Below, one piece after another: positions 38,317 to 46,940 of a DNA stretch of 64,000 bases. Every line of letters starts with the position of its first letter. The first letter of the stretch is position 1. The translations under genes were made by a program, and so were the position numbers. This DNA comes from Komagataella phaffii GS115 (lineage: Eukaryota > Ascomycota > Pichiomycetes > Pichiales > Pichiaceae), in assembly GCF_000027005.1 (NCBI RefSeq), contig NC_012963.1, positions 1,426,001-1,490,000 of the forward strand. The letters are read 5' to 3'. The notes beneath the pieces are model-generated. The model did no database searches. It saw only the letters and a program-made list of their open reading frames with translations, and was not told the origin of the DNA.

Positions 38317-39774
38317 ATGGCTGTTGATACGGCCAGCGTGGCAGGTATAGTAGCCGGAAGAAATCCACTGGAGTATGATCCTAAGTCTCCCTATACTTTG
38401 TTTCTTTTTCAGGTTTTGGTTATTGTTGTACTTTCTGAACTCTTGTATTACCCTTTATCGAAGATTAAACAGCCCAAGGTCATCGCTGAGGTCATTGTTG
38501 GCATCCTTTTGGGACCCTCAGTGATGGGTCGAGTGCCCAACTTTACGGATACTGTTTTTCCTGAGGAGAGCATGCCTTCATTCACATTAGTAGCTAACAT
38601 TGCGATTATTTTGTTTCTCTTTCTGGTGGGATTGGAAGTAGACGTTCCGTTTATTAAAAAGAATTTCAAGATAGCTGTTACTGTTGGGGTGATAAACATG
38701 GCTATTCCTTTTGCTTTAGGCTGCGGTATTGCTAAAGGTCTATACAATGAGTATTTAGGTCCTGAGGAGTCCGATTTATCATTTACAACTTACATGGTTT
38801 TCATTGCTGTTGCCATGTGTGTCACTGCCTTTCCAGTATTGGTAAGAATATTGATGTCATTAGAGTTAACGAAAGATCGGGTTGGTATTATCACACTGTC
38901 TGCTGGTGTCCTCAATGATTTACTGGGTTGGATTTTACTTGCCTTAAGTATAACTCTGGTTAATGCTTCCAATCCGGTAAACACTGTCTACATTTTGCTG
39001 TTGGCTGTTGCCTGGTTCATTTTGGTACTTTTCCCCATACGATACGTGCTGTGTTGGTTATTGAAGTCTGATATTGCTAGAATTAAGTCTGGTGAACGAT
39101 CGAAGCCTTCAACTTTATCACTGACGGTGATAGTATTATTGACGTTCGTGTCATCCTTCTATACTGACATTATTGGAGTTCATTCCATATTTGGTGCTTT
39201 TCTGATTGGACTGATTGTACCTAGAGAAGCCGAATTTTCTTCTCTGATAAATGAGCAGCTGGAGGGCATCGTTAGTGGGATTCTAGTTCCTCTTTACTTC
39301 ACATTAGCGGGACTTAAGTGTGATTTTGGTCTGTTGAACACGGGAATTGATTGGGCCTATACGATTGGAATAATCTGCTTGGCGTTTGCAGGAAAACTTC
39401 TAGGGGGCTTTGTTGGAACTAAACTGTTTGGTCTTCCCAATAGGGATTGCCTTACTGTTGGAATTCTCATGTCGTGCAAAGGGATCATGGAAATTGTCGT
39501 TCTCACAACAGGTTTAAATGCTGGTCTCCTTACTCCTAAGGTATTTTCTATCTTTATTGTAATGACTTTGGTCACCACCTTCTTAACCACTCCACTAACA
39601 AAGTTGGCGTATCCAAAGTGGTATAGAGAAAAAATAGCAGGAACATCTATCAATGAAAGTATCAAAGAAAGTGCATCCATCTCTGAAATTAAAGAATACA
39701 AAGGTACCGAGGAAGCTCTGTTTGAGACGGCAGATCCTTTAGCCCCCTCAAGCTCTTCAGCTCTGGGCCATTAA
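38317..39774 (+). CDS. KHA1: Kha1-type cation/proton antiporter (CPA2), short form
   Basis: A 485-residue integral membrane protein with about 12 hydrophobic segments. It matches the CPA2 exchanger core: LSELLYYPLSKIKQPKVIAEVIVGILLGPSVMGR (about 39-72 in part), FLFLVGLEVD (about 99-108), a DL pair in the LNDLLGW segment (about 199-205, the usual ion-binding aspartate position), and GAFLIGLIVPRE. S. cerevisiae Kha1 is 873 residues; the long hydrophilic C-terminal half is missing here, and the protein ends about 50 residues after the last membrane segment. The family exchanges K+ for H+ in Golgi-type membranes. It may be a Kha1 orthologue that never had the tail or a shorter paralogue. Confidence 0.82.
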   Translation: MAVDTASVAGIVAGRNPLEYDPKSPYTLFLFQVLVIVVLSELLYYPLSKIKQPKVIAEVIVGILLGPSVMGRVPNFTDTVFPEESMPSFTLVANIAIILFLFLVGLEVDVPFIKKNFKIAVTVGVINMAIPFALGCGIAKGLYNEYLGPEESDLSFTTYMVFIAVAMCVTAFPVLVRILMSLELTKDRVGIITLSAGVLNDLLGWILLALSITLVNASNPVNTVYILLLAVAWFILVLFPIRYVLCWLLKSDIARIKSGERSKPSTLSLTVIVLLTFVSSFYTDIIGVHSIFGAFLIGLIVPREAEFSSLINEQLEGIVSGILVPLYFTLAGLKCDFGLLNTGIDWAYTIGIICLAFAGKLLGGFVGTKLFGLPNRDCLTVGILMSCKGIMEIVVLTTGLNAGLLTPKVFSIFIVMTLVTTFLTTPLTKLAYPKWYREKIAGTSINESIKESASISEIKEYKGTEEALFETADPLAPSSSSALGH

Positions 39775-40219
39775 GGTAAACGTTTCACGTTTTCTTTATC
39801 AGTGAAAGATAGTAATACTTATTACTATTTGAGAGTTTGTTGTGAAGGTCTCTTTGCGTGGTTTTATTGTGGTATGACTATATAAGGAAATTTCAGATGT
39901 AACTTTATTCCATTTCGCATGTAGTTTTTATAAGAGCTTCCAATTTCTGACTTGCTATGAAACTTGTGAAAGCATGAACCTTGATTGGAAGATTGAATAA
40001 GTGTAAGATTTTGAGCTTTTTCAAGATGTACTGAATCAGTTTTGTTTTACACTGCTTGGTCCAACTATAAACGAATTTTTTACAAACTTGAGGTGACGTA
40101 AGAATGATCATGGTTGGTTTCTCTTGTTGCCCGCCTCAAGCTCATTTCTCTATCATTTGGAAAAAAAAAATTCCAGAAGTAATATGTTCATACATCAAGC
40201 TGGTAGTACGCGATCTTTC

Positions 40220-40243
40220 TTTTTTTTTTTTTTTTTTTTTTTT
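40220..40243. repeat. Poly(T) tract, 24 bases
   Basis: An uninterrupted run of 24 T on the plus strand within the convergent gap. It is likely nucleosome-disfavouring and lies about 165 bp upstream of the candidate RNA. Confidence 0.9.
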
Positions 40244-40408
40244 GATTGTATCTTCAACCTATTCAGACTCTTGATTCAATATTCAGACAAGCGAAGATAG
40301 TTAAAACGGATGTCAAGTTATTATTTTTTGTCGACCACAGCCAGCATTCAACAAAAGTCTAGTAGCGGCTATAATATTCTCTTGACTTTCTTTTCACTAG
40401 GAAAAGAC

Positions 40409-40554
40409 GAGCCAGCAGGGAGGGTGCATATGATGTATTCTTAAGATGATGTACAAACACACATCACATATGCCTACTGGCTCCAGAAAAATGGCTTGAG
40501 TTTCAAATACGAAGATAAAAACAATCTCAACAAGGTGAAACTTGACGGACAAAG
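40409..40554 (+). ncRNA. Candidate H/ACA snoRNA
   Basis: Two hairpins, a hinge and an ACA appear in the order of an H/ACA snoRNA. Hairpin 1: GAGCCAGCAG (40409-40418) pairs with CTACTGGCTC (40474-40483) at 9 of 10 positions, and GCATATG (40426-40432) pairs fully with CATATGC (40467-40473). Hinge: AGAAAA (40485-40490) fits box H (ANANNA). Hairpin 2: TTGAGTTTCA (40496-40505) pairs with TGAAACTTGA (40536-40545), eight Watson-Crick and two G-T positions, with an inner AGAT/ATCT stem. ACA follows at 40549-40551, leaving three bases if the RNA ends at 40554. A TATAATA lies at 40370-40376. The call is inference from structure; no guide target was found. Confidence 0.38.
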
Positions 40555-40814
40555 ATCTTCTTTCGAACTTTTTTAAGTGACCGGATAATTGATATTGTGT
40601 TTGAGGGGTAAGCTGCGGCCCAGTTTAGTACTAGAACTTTACATTTGAACATTTTTCAGCACATTAGAAATTTACTAGACTCATTTGTTGATACTTTCAA
40701 AAATACTACCGAATGAAAATTTTGTTTTGAGCATGGATAAAAGAGTAGAGCTAATTGTGTGGATAAATTCTTTACTGAGTAAATTGACTTTGACAATTCT
40801 TTCAATAACTGAAA

Positions 40815-43800
40815 TCAATTGCAAATGCTTGATTGCTTAGTCAGGCGTCTATCAGCAACGGACCGCGACCTTGGTAGATTGTGTCGAAAAGAACCTGATC
40901 TTGTGATAGCAGAATCCTGAGCTGTGACTCGAATAGCCATTGAAGATAGTTCAGGATCCTCATCAAACTCCAATTCCTCAGTGCTCCTAGCCAAAAGATA
41001 TTTTATACTATTGAGCCATATGTTATGCCTTTGTCGACTAGCACAAGTGATTTTGATACTACGCTCAATTGACTGAATAATAATACTTTTGTGATATAGG
41101 CCAGGAGGTAAAGGGTTGTTGTCATCTACTGAGCTAACACCTGTAATGGCCAAAGCCTTAACCCTATTATCGGATGGGTTAGATAACACAGGGTTAATAT
41201 CAGACCAATATAATGTCATAGAGTAAGGGTGTACCCAAAAGTACCTTTCATGTCTGCTCTCTGAAATAGAACTAAATATCCCCAGTTTACGGTGATATTT
41301 GTACAAGTATTCGCCAATAACTGTTTGTGTAATCAAAGGCATCATATTTCTGTTAGTTAAAGAAATATTGGTGCTCACTGTACCTTCAGTATGGCAGGTT
41401 ACTGCGGGTGACAATGTTCTTGCGATCGTGCTCCCAGGATCGTGAACCACATTGCTCTGTTCTTTAACGTGGTAACATGGTAGGGTAGAACTAAAAGCAT
41501 CTAGGCTGGAGTCAAGGGCTTCCCTATCTTTGGTCTTCTTAACAACCTCGTGACTGCGTGTTAACTTGTTATAATAAGTAATTGGAAGAACCACCACATG
41601 ATCGGGATCAGGATGTTTGAAAATAGTTGTTGCAACGTAAGCTTTCTTCGAAATGGCGAGAAGGTTGTTATCATCTAGTAATTCTCTAAAAGCCGCAGTA
41701 TTCACATTTTGACACTCTTTTAACTTCTGTAACTCATCTAGTTCAACAACACAACATTTATTGTCAATAATTTTATCCAGATATTTCTTTTCGGTGTCTT
41801 TTTGTTCTTTTTCTTGATGGTCTAGTGCATAAGTCGATCTGTTGTACTTTATCTGTGGAATACCGATTAAAGCACAATTTTCACTATCGTCAGACGACAG
41901 TGTCATTTTCTGGTTGTCGTTTGGTATGGCACCTTTTGGTTGAGCTGCCTTTAAGTTGTCAATTGGTAATTCGTTGTCGTGTTTTGTCGAGCTGCAAAGT
42001 TCAGACTGGGTAGTAAGGACGCAACCAATATTTTCCTCCATGCTCTTACTGGATCCCCAGAGCATTAGTAGCTGATTTATCTTCTCACTTAAGATCTTAT
42101 AAGATCGCAGTAGCTCCTGTGACTCTACATCTAAGCCGTTCTGTGAAGTGGACAAATTGAATTCTTCAATCATCTTGTCCTCTTGTGTACTGAATTTATC
42201 TATTAGGCAACCTACAATAGCGGTCTTCTGTTCAATTTGACTGGTAATCTCGCCTATGTTGAGACATTCGGGTGATATCTTTTCTTTGGTGGATATTCTC
42301 TCACAAGCAACAGGGATATTTTTGAGTTCATTGCCACTTTCCTTCTGCATTGTAGCTGAGTTTTTCAATTCTTTTCTAAACTTCTCATCTGCTGCATTTG
42401 CGATTCCATTTATTTTTTTGGGTTCAACTGATACCTGCTTCAGTTCATCCTTGGGAGCTTGCTGCAAAAGTAATAGACCTGTTTTCTTGGATAAGAGATC
42501 AGTATCCTGTTGGTGATCTTTCTTCAAGCTTTGTGAATCTCCAATAGCAGATTCTAGCTTGCATCCAATATTTTTGATGACTTCACAGCTTTCAGTGTTA
42601 GCAGGATTGGAATCTAAAGCAACTGATGTATTTTTCAGTTTACTCTTTCCTTGATTCACACTCATACATTTGAGGTTGTTTTCCAGTTTTTTATCTTCAG
42701 AATTGAGCAGCAAAGTTTCAATTCCAGCTTTCTTTAATTGAACTGAATTGAGTTGAACCTCTAGTTCGGCATTAGAGATCTCAAGGCTAGATTTTTGATT
42801 TTCAAGGGAAAGTTTTTGATTCGTCATGTTAGAGATATCTTTGTGAAGATTAGACTTGGCTATTTCCAAATCTAAAACTTCTTTTTTCAGAGATTCAAAT
42901 TCCGAATTCAAAAACGAGGCATTTCTCTCCAAAGGAAGATTTTGACCGGTGAGAACAACACCAGTTTCATTCAAGTTAAAAATTTTACGTCCTTGAGCAT
43001 CAATTTTAGCACCCTCATCTTCAGGGTCGATGAATTGATCTCGCTCCAACACTTGAGATAATGGGAGTTGTCTTTCTGTCTTAGGCACTAAATTTTCCCC
43101 GTCCATAATCAAGCTTGAGAGTTTGCTTTCTGAGGTTGTTAGCTGTTCAGTCAAGTTGCTCACTTCATTCTGCAAATTGGTACTTTTTTCTTTGGCGTCA
43201 GAAATCTGTGAAATAAGATTCAGTTTCTCTTCTTCAAATGAATTGTTATTTTCAATCAGAGACTGTTTGAGACTCATCATTTCAGTTTGCAATGATTCAT
43301 ACTTGTAAATTGTATTTTTTTGCTCTATCTCCAACTCTAATATGTGCTTTGACTGTTCATCTCTAAAATTAATCATTTCATTCAATTTTCTTGTAGATTC
43401 ATCAAACTTGAGTGCTAGCTTTTCTTTCTCTTGGCTGAGTTTAAGAAAATGGCAGTCTTTCGAATCAATTTGTGTCTTACAAGCGTTGAGCTGACTTTCC
43501 AGGTCGATAATTTTGCTGTTTGATAAGTCAGCTAGCTCTTTTAGTCGATCAAAATCAATCTGTGAAAAAATAGTATTTTTCTCAGAAATCTCTAACTGTT
43601 TGGTTAAACTTAAAACAGAGTCATCTTTGCTTGAGTGCTCTCTGTTAGACTCTTTCAATCTCTTGTTGGACTTCACAACAGATTCTCTACAGGAATTTTC
43701 TACCTTTTGCGACTCATCAAGTAAGACTGCTAACGAATTTAACTTCTTATTCAGAGTTTCCTTCTCAAGTTCTAGTAAAGAAATCTTGCAGTTTAATTCT

Positions 43801-45512
43801 TCCTCTTGTGTTTTTAGCGATGAGACATCGGCACTCAGAGTTAAGTTTGCTTGCATCTGCTCTGATAACTTTTGCTGTGACTCTGTTGCAATGCTTTTGG
43901 TAACGGTCAATTCGTCTATGGTTTGTTGATACTTTGACTTTAAGGCAGTAATATTGTCCTGTAGTTTATCATTATATGCTTCCAATGTTTTGACCTTTGA
44001 TGAAATGTTTTTTCGATTAACAGTTAGTTCATCGAAGGAGAGCTCCAACTCTGATACTTGCATTCTTAAATTATTTATAATGGTATCCTTAACTTCTAGT
44101 GATTTCGAGTGGCTTGCCTGGGCACTCTTAAGTTCTTTTCTCAACTGTGCTATGGATGGCTCAAGCACTAGAATTTGTTTCTCTGAATCGAATAATTTTA
44201 TTTCTAGCTTCTGAGCAAGCTCACAGGCGCTTACTTTTTCGGAAGTTAGAAACTTTGCTTCGTTATTCATGGCAGACAGTTCTATTCTTAATTGCTTATT
44301 TTCTTTCCTAACTTCCAAAATCTCCGATTCCAGGGGTTCATATCTACGGGAGGAAACCTGATTGCATGACTTTTCGAACGTTTTTTGATCAGAAAGTTGA
44401 CAGATTGTGCCATCAGTTGACGAGACAGCCTCAAACTGAGTTGCTTCCATGTTGCACAAATTATCATTGAATTCAGCCACTTCTTTCTCCAAATCTCCGT
44501 TTACCAGCTCCTTCTTCTTTCCTGAAGCAATAGATGATGATCGATGAATATAGTCCTCTTTCAATGGGTTTTGGATCTCTTTGTCCCATTGACAAGAAGC
44601 TATGCTCCTTGAATCCTTCATTGACATTGGGTATGAAATTTTGCTACCATCTACCTTTGCACTAATTTCTGTGGGCGAATTGTGTGTTTTCAGTAGATCT
44701 TCAAGTGCTTTCTTTTCGTTTTCTATCTTCATAAGAGATATTCTCAATTTATTTACGGTGTCAGTGGCAGACAAATTGTTTAATGAAACGGTATCCAGAG
44801 ACTCCTGCTCCAGGTACTCTGACTGAGCTACAGGGAAGGGTTTCTTGTCGTGTATGGAGAACTTCTGCTCAAGTTGGGCTTTCAAGGAATTCACTTGGTG
44901 ATGCAAAAGCTCATTTTCCTCATTCAAAGAAGTATTCATATTTTTAAGTTCCTCCAGCTCAAACGTACTGCGGCCTTCCAAAGTGCAGATTTTATCCTTA
45001 AGACTCAATTTCTCATTCTTCAAACTTTCCATCTCTCTATTGAGCGTTTCAACCTGGTCAGTTTTCAACTTGAGTTCTTCTGAAAATTTGATACTTGAAC
45101 TTTTAGCAAGGGAAGCTTCATCAAAAGTATCTTGTAGCTTGGTTTCTAAAGACCAGTTAGAATCAAGTAGCCTTTGCTGCTCTTGTTCCAACTTTTTGGA
45201 AAAAATTGCCTGGTGAGTGATCTTTTCAGCGAGATCCTCATTTTCTTTAACTTTTTGCTTCAATAGAGATTTGAGTTTTTGATTATCAGAGTTCAGCTTC
45301 CGACATTCGACTAAAAGGTTGTCACTAATACCTGTTAAAAAATCTATTTTGTTCGTCTTTTTTTTGCTTGGCGACTTTAGAGGTAATGCAGGAAGGGAAG
45401 GATGAAATTCTGACTCCTGGTGCCGATTTCTCAGCTTTCTCGGAAGTGGGGGTAGCTGAAATGGTACATTGTGGTTCGTATCACCAAGATCCATTTTTAT
45501 GTCTTTGTCCAT
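40815..45512 (-). CDS. NUM1: Cortical anchor Num1-like: long coiled coil with C-terminal PH domain
   Basis: A 1565-residue protein. Residues about 65-950 are almost continuous heptad repeats rich in Leu, Lys, Glu and Ser; a less regular middle follows. The C-terminal PH domain (about 1395-1515) carries the Num1/ApsA signature: TVIGEYLYKYHRKLG, RHERYFWVHPYSMTLYWS and NIWLNSIKYLLARS. In the family the PH domain binds PI(4,5)P2 at the plasma membrane, and the coiled coil anchors mitochondria and captures dynein at the bud cortex. The frame runs to a TTG at 45524; the first ATG, at 45512, is used. The 1.5-kb tandem repeats of S. cerevisiae Num1 are not seen. Confidence 0.88.
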   Translation of the reverse strand: MDKDIKMDLGDTNHNVPFQLPPLPRKLRNRHQESEFHPSLPALPLKSPSKKKTNKIDFLTGISDNLLVECRKLNSDNQKLKSLLKQKVKENEDLAEKITHQAIFSKKLEQEQQRLLDSNWSLETKLQDTFDEASLAKSSSIKFSEELKLKTDQVETLNREMESLKNEKLSLKDKICTLEGRSTFELEELKNMNTSLNEENELLHHQVNSLKAQLEQKFSIHDKKPFPVAQSEYLEQESLDTVSLNNLSATDTVNKLRISLMKIENEKKALEDLLKTHNSPTEISAKVDGSKISYPMSMKDSRSIASCQWDKEIQNPLKEDYIHRSSSIASGKKKELVNGDLEKEVAEFNDNLCNMEATQFEAVSSTDGTICQLSDQKTFEKSCNQVSSRRYEPLESEILEVRKENKQLRIELSAMNNEAKFLTSEKVSACELAQKLEIKLFDSEKQILVLEPSIAQLRKELKSAQASHSKSLEVKDTIINNLRMQVSELELSFDELTVNRKNISSKVKTLEAYNDKLQDNITALKSKYQQTIDELTVTKSIATESQQKLSEQMQANLTLSADVSSLKTQEEELNCKISLLELEKETLNKKLNSLAVLLDESQKVENSCRESVVKSNKRLKESNREHSSKDDSVLSLTKQLEISEKNTIFSQIDFDRLKELADLSNSKIIDLESQLNACKTQIDSKDCHFLKLSQEKEKLALKFDESTRKLNEMINFRDEQSKHILELEIEQKNTIYKYESLQTEMMSLKQSLIENNNSFEEEKLNLISQISDAKEKSTNLQNEVSNLTEQLTTSESKLSSLIMDGENLVPKTERQLPLSQVLERDQFIDPEDEGAKIDAQGRKIFNLNETGVVLTGQNLPLERNASFLNSEFESLKKEVLDLEIAKSNLHKDISNMTNQKLSLENQKSSLEISNAELEVQLNSVQLKKAGIETLLLNSEDKKLENNLKCMSVNQGKSKLKNTSVALDSNPANTESCEVIKNIGCKLESAIGDSQSLKKDHQQDTDLLSKKTGLLLLQQAPKDELKQVSVEPKKINGIANAADEKFRKELKNSATMQKESGNELKNIPVACERISTKEKISPECLNIGEITSQIEQKTAIVGCLIDKFSTQEDKMIEEFNLSTSQNGLDVESQELLRSYKILSEKINQLLMLWGSSKSMEENIGCVLTTQSELCSSTKHDNELPIDNLKAAQPKGAIPNDNQKMTLSSDDSENCALIGIPQIKYNRSTYALDHQEKEQKDTEKKYLDKIIDNKCCVVELDELQKLKECQNVNTAAFRELLDDNNLLAISKKAYVATTIFKHPDPDHVVVLPITYYNKLTRSHEVVKKTKDREALDSSLDAFSSTLPCYHVKEQSNVVHDPGSTIARTLSPAVTCHTEGTVSTNISLTNRNMMPLITQTVIGEYLYKYHRKLGIFSSISESRHERYFWVHPYSMTLYWSDINPVLSNPSDNRVKALAITGVSSVDDNNPLPPGLYHKSIIIQSIERSIKITCASRQRHNIWLNSIKYLLARSTEELEFDEDPELSSMAIRVTAQDSAITRSGSFRHNLPRSRSVADRRLTKQSSICN

Positions 45513-45725
45513 TAGAAAATTCAAGAATCTTTCAAAAAAAATAGAAACAGAAGATTTAGTAAACTTAGGTGAGGTGATATAAACCTAATTGCCTGTTTTA
45601 TTTTGATCATGTATGTAAATTGTGAAAGGTAAATACGCGAAACTTATGTATGTATTGCAAAGATGCACAAGACACACAAGGATTAATGGGCTATTTGCTC
45701 TACATTCGCAAAAAATAGCCAGCAT

Positions 45726-46523
45726 TTATTTTTTGAATGGATACTCAATAAGCCCATCCCTACGCTTCCATATCTTTTTTTTCTTTTTGGTAGTAACATG
45801 CTCCACGAATACCTCTTCACAAGTAGATTTTTTAAATGAGCGGATAAAGCGGGGGTCCCATAGTTCACTAGCAACTCCTAAGTCTTTGCAGCATCTCATT
45901 AAAGCATTGCTCTTACAGCCTTCAGTAGCAGTAGGAATTCCCTTCTCTGAAAAAAAATCTTGCTCTCCGCGTGCAATAGAAACTAGTCGGCCCTGTACAA
46001 TTAAAGCATACTCCCTGGTTAAAGTACCTCCTCCGAACTTGCTCTTGTTGATCAAAGTTTCTGACCTTGGGGCCAGTCCCCAGCCACCAGGGCCAAACGC
46101 TTTATTGAGGATACGACGATACTTAATCTCTGGAAGATAAAGTAGTCCATCTGGTGTGATTTCGACATCTTCGTTGCTAATTGGTTGACATAATATGTTA
46201 CTACTTTCATTACTGAAGGAGCAAATACCTAGTCCATGGAACGAATCCGACCAATTGATTCCATCGCCACTTGTATTAGAGATTGGGGTGTCGTTTAACT
46301 GTGAAGTTCCAAACAAAATTGATAAACTGCTCTCGTTCTTAGCTTGGCCACTTTTTGGAGTCTCAATAGTAGCGTTTTGGCTCTCGTGAATTTTCTGCAC
46401 AGAGTCGGATGAAGAAGGTGCAAATGCTTCTAGCATTGTAGAGTCGACCACATAGAACCTTTTTAAAGAGTTATGAAAATAACTCTTGGTAGGGCCAAAT
46501 ACAACCCGATATCGTCTTAGCAT
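45726..46523 (-). CDS. MGM101: Mitochondrial nucleoid recombination protein Mgm101
   Basis: A 265-residue protein. The N-terminal 30 residues ([23 protein letters not shown]) form a basic, amphipathic mitochondrial presequence. A variable linker follows, then the conserved core: [47 protein letters not shown]-like [51 protein letters not shown] and a lysine-rich C-terminus. Mgm101 is a Rad52-type annealing protein needed to maintain mitochondrial DNA. The first ATG at 46523 fits the presequence; the frame continues upstream only to a GTG at 46580. Length matches the 269 of S. cerevisiae. Confidence 0.96.
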   Translation of the reverse strand: MLRRYRVVFGPTKSYFHNSLKRFYVVDSTMLEAFAPSSSDSVQKIHESQNATIETPKSGQAKNESSLSILFGTSQLNDTPISNTSGDGINWSDSFHGLGICSFSNESSNILCQPISNEDVEITPDGLLYLPEIKYRRILNKAFGPGGWGLAPRSETLINKSKFGGGTLTREYALIVQGRLVSIARGEQDFFSEKGIPTATEGCKSNALMRCCKDLGVASELWDPRFIRSFKKSTCEEVFVEHVTTKKKKKIWKRRDGLIEYPFKK

Positions 46524-46940
46524 AAGAGCTGCTTCTTTGGAATATCGTTTCTTGTAAGTAATTACGTGTTGGCTAAACACTTAGAAGTCAGTCGCGCATG
46601 CGGCCAAAAACAGACTAGGGATAGAAGATGAACTGACAAAAACATCAAGAAGGTGAAGACATTCATTCTATGAAAACTAGTTTTTATATAAAATTATGGT
46701 CTGCATTTAGAGAGCAATGATGTAATCAAACATCAATAAGTGCTTGTCGCATCAATATTTAATAGGTAATCATGGAGTATTCTAGTCTACCGCCTTAAAA
46801 AAAGCTCACTCGATCTAGTGCAGCTTGATTGTGTACTTCAATAGTATTCCAACGACCTTAACATCTTAACACCATGTAAATTTAAGATCCACGTATACGA
46901 TACAATTTCTTTCAATATCAATTCTCGTTCAAGCCAACTG
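46524..46940. promoter_or_regulatory. Divergent intergenic region MGM101-PMT4
   Basis: A 417-bp interval with both promoters. No open frame of note, tRNA or repeat is seen. Confidence 0.4.

Larger units (their letters stand above)
39775..40814. other. 1-kb convergent intergenic region
   Basis: An unusually long gap between two convergent genes, which therefore needs no promoter for either. It holds a T24 tract (40220-40243), a candidate structured RNA (40409-40554) and a 68-codon minus-strand frame (39905-40111) of uncertain status. Confidence 0.5.

Noticed and set aside
43123..45216. Several open frames on the plus strand opposite NUM1
   Set aside because: They are antisense shadows of the coiled-coil coding sequence, with Ser/Phe/Leu-rich composition expected from reversed Lys/Glu codons.
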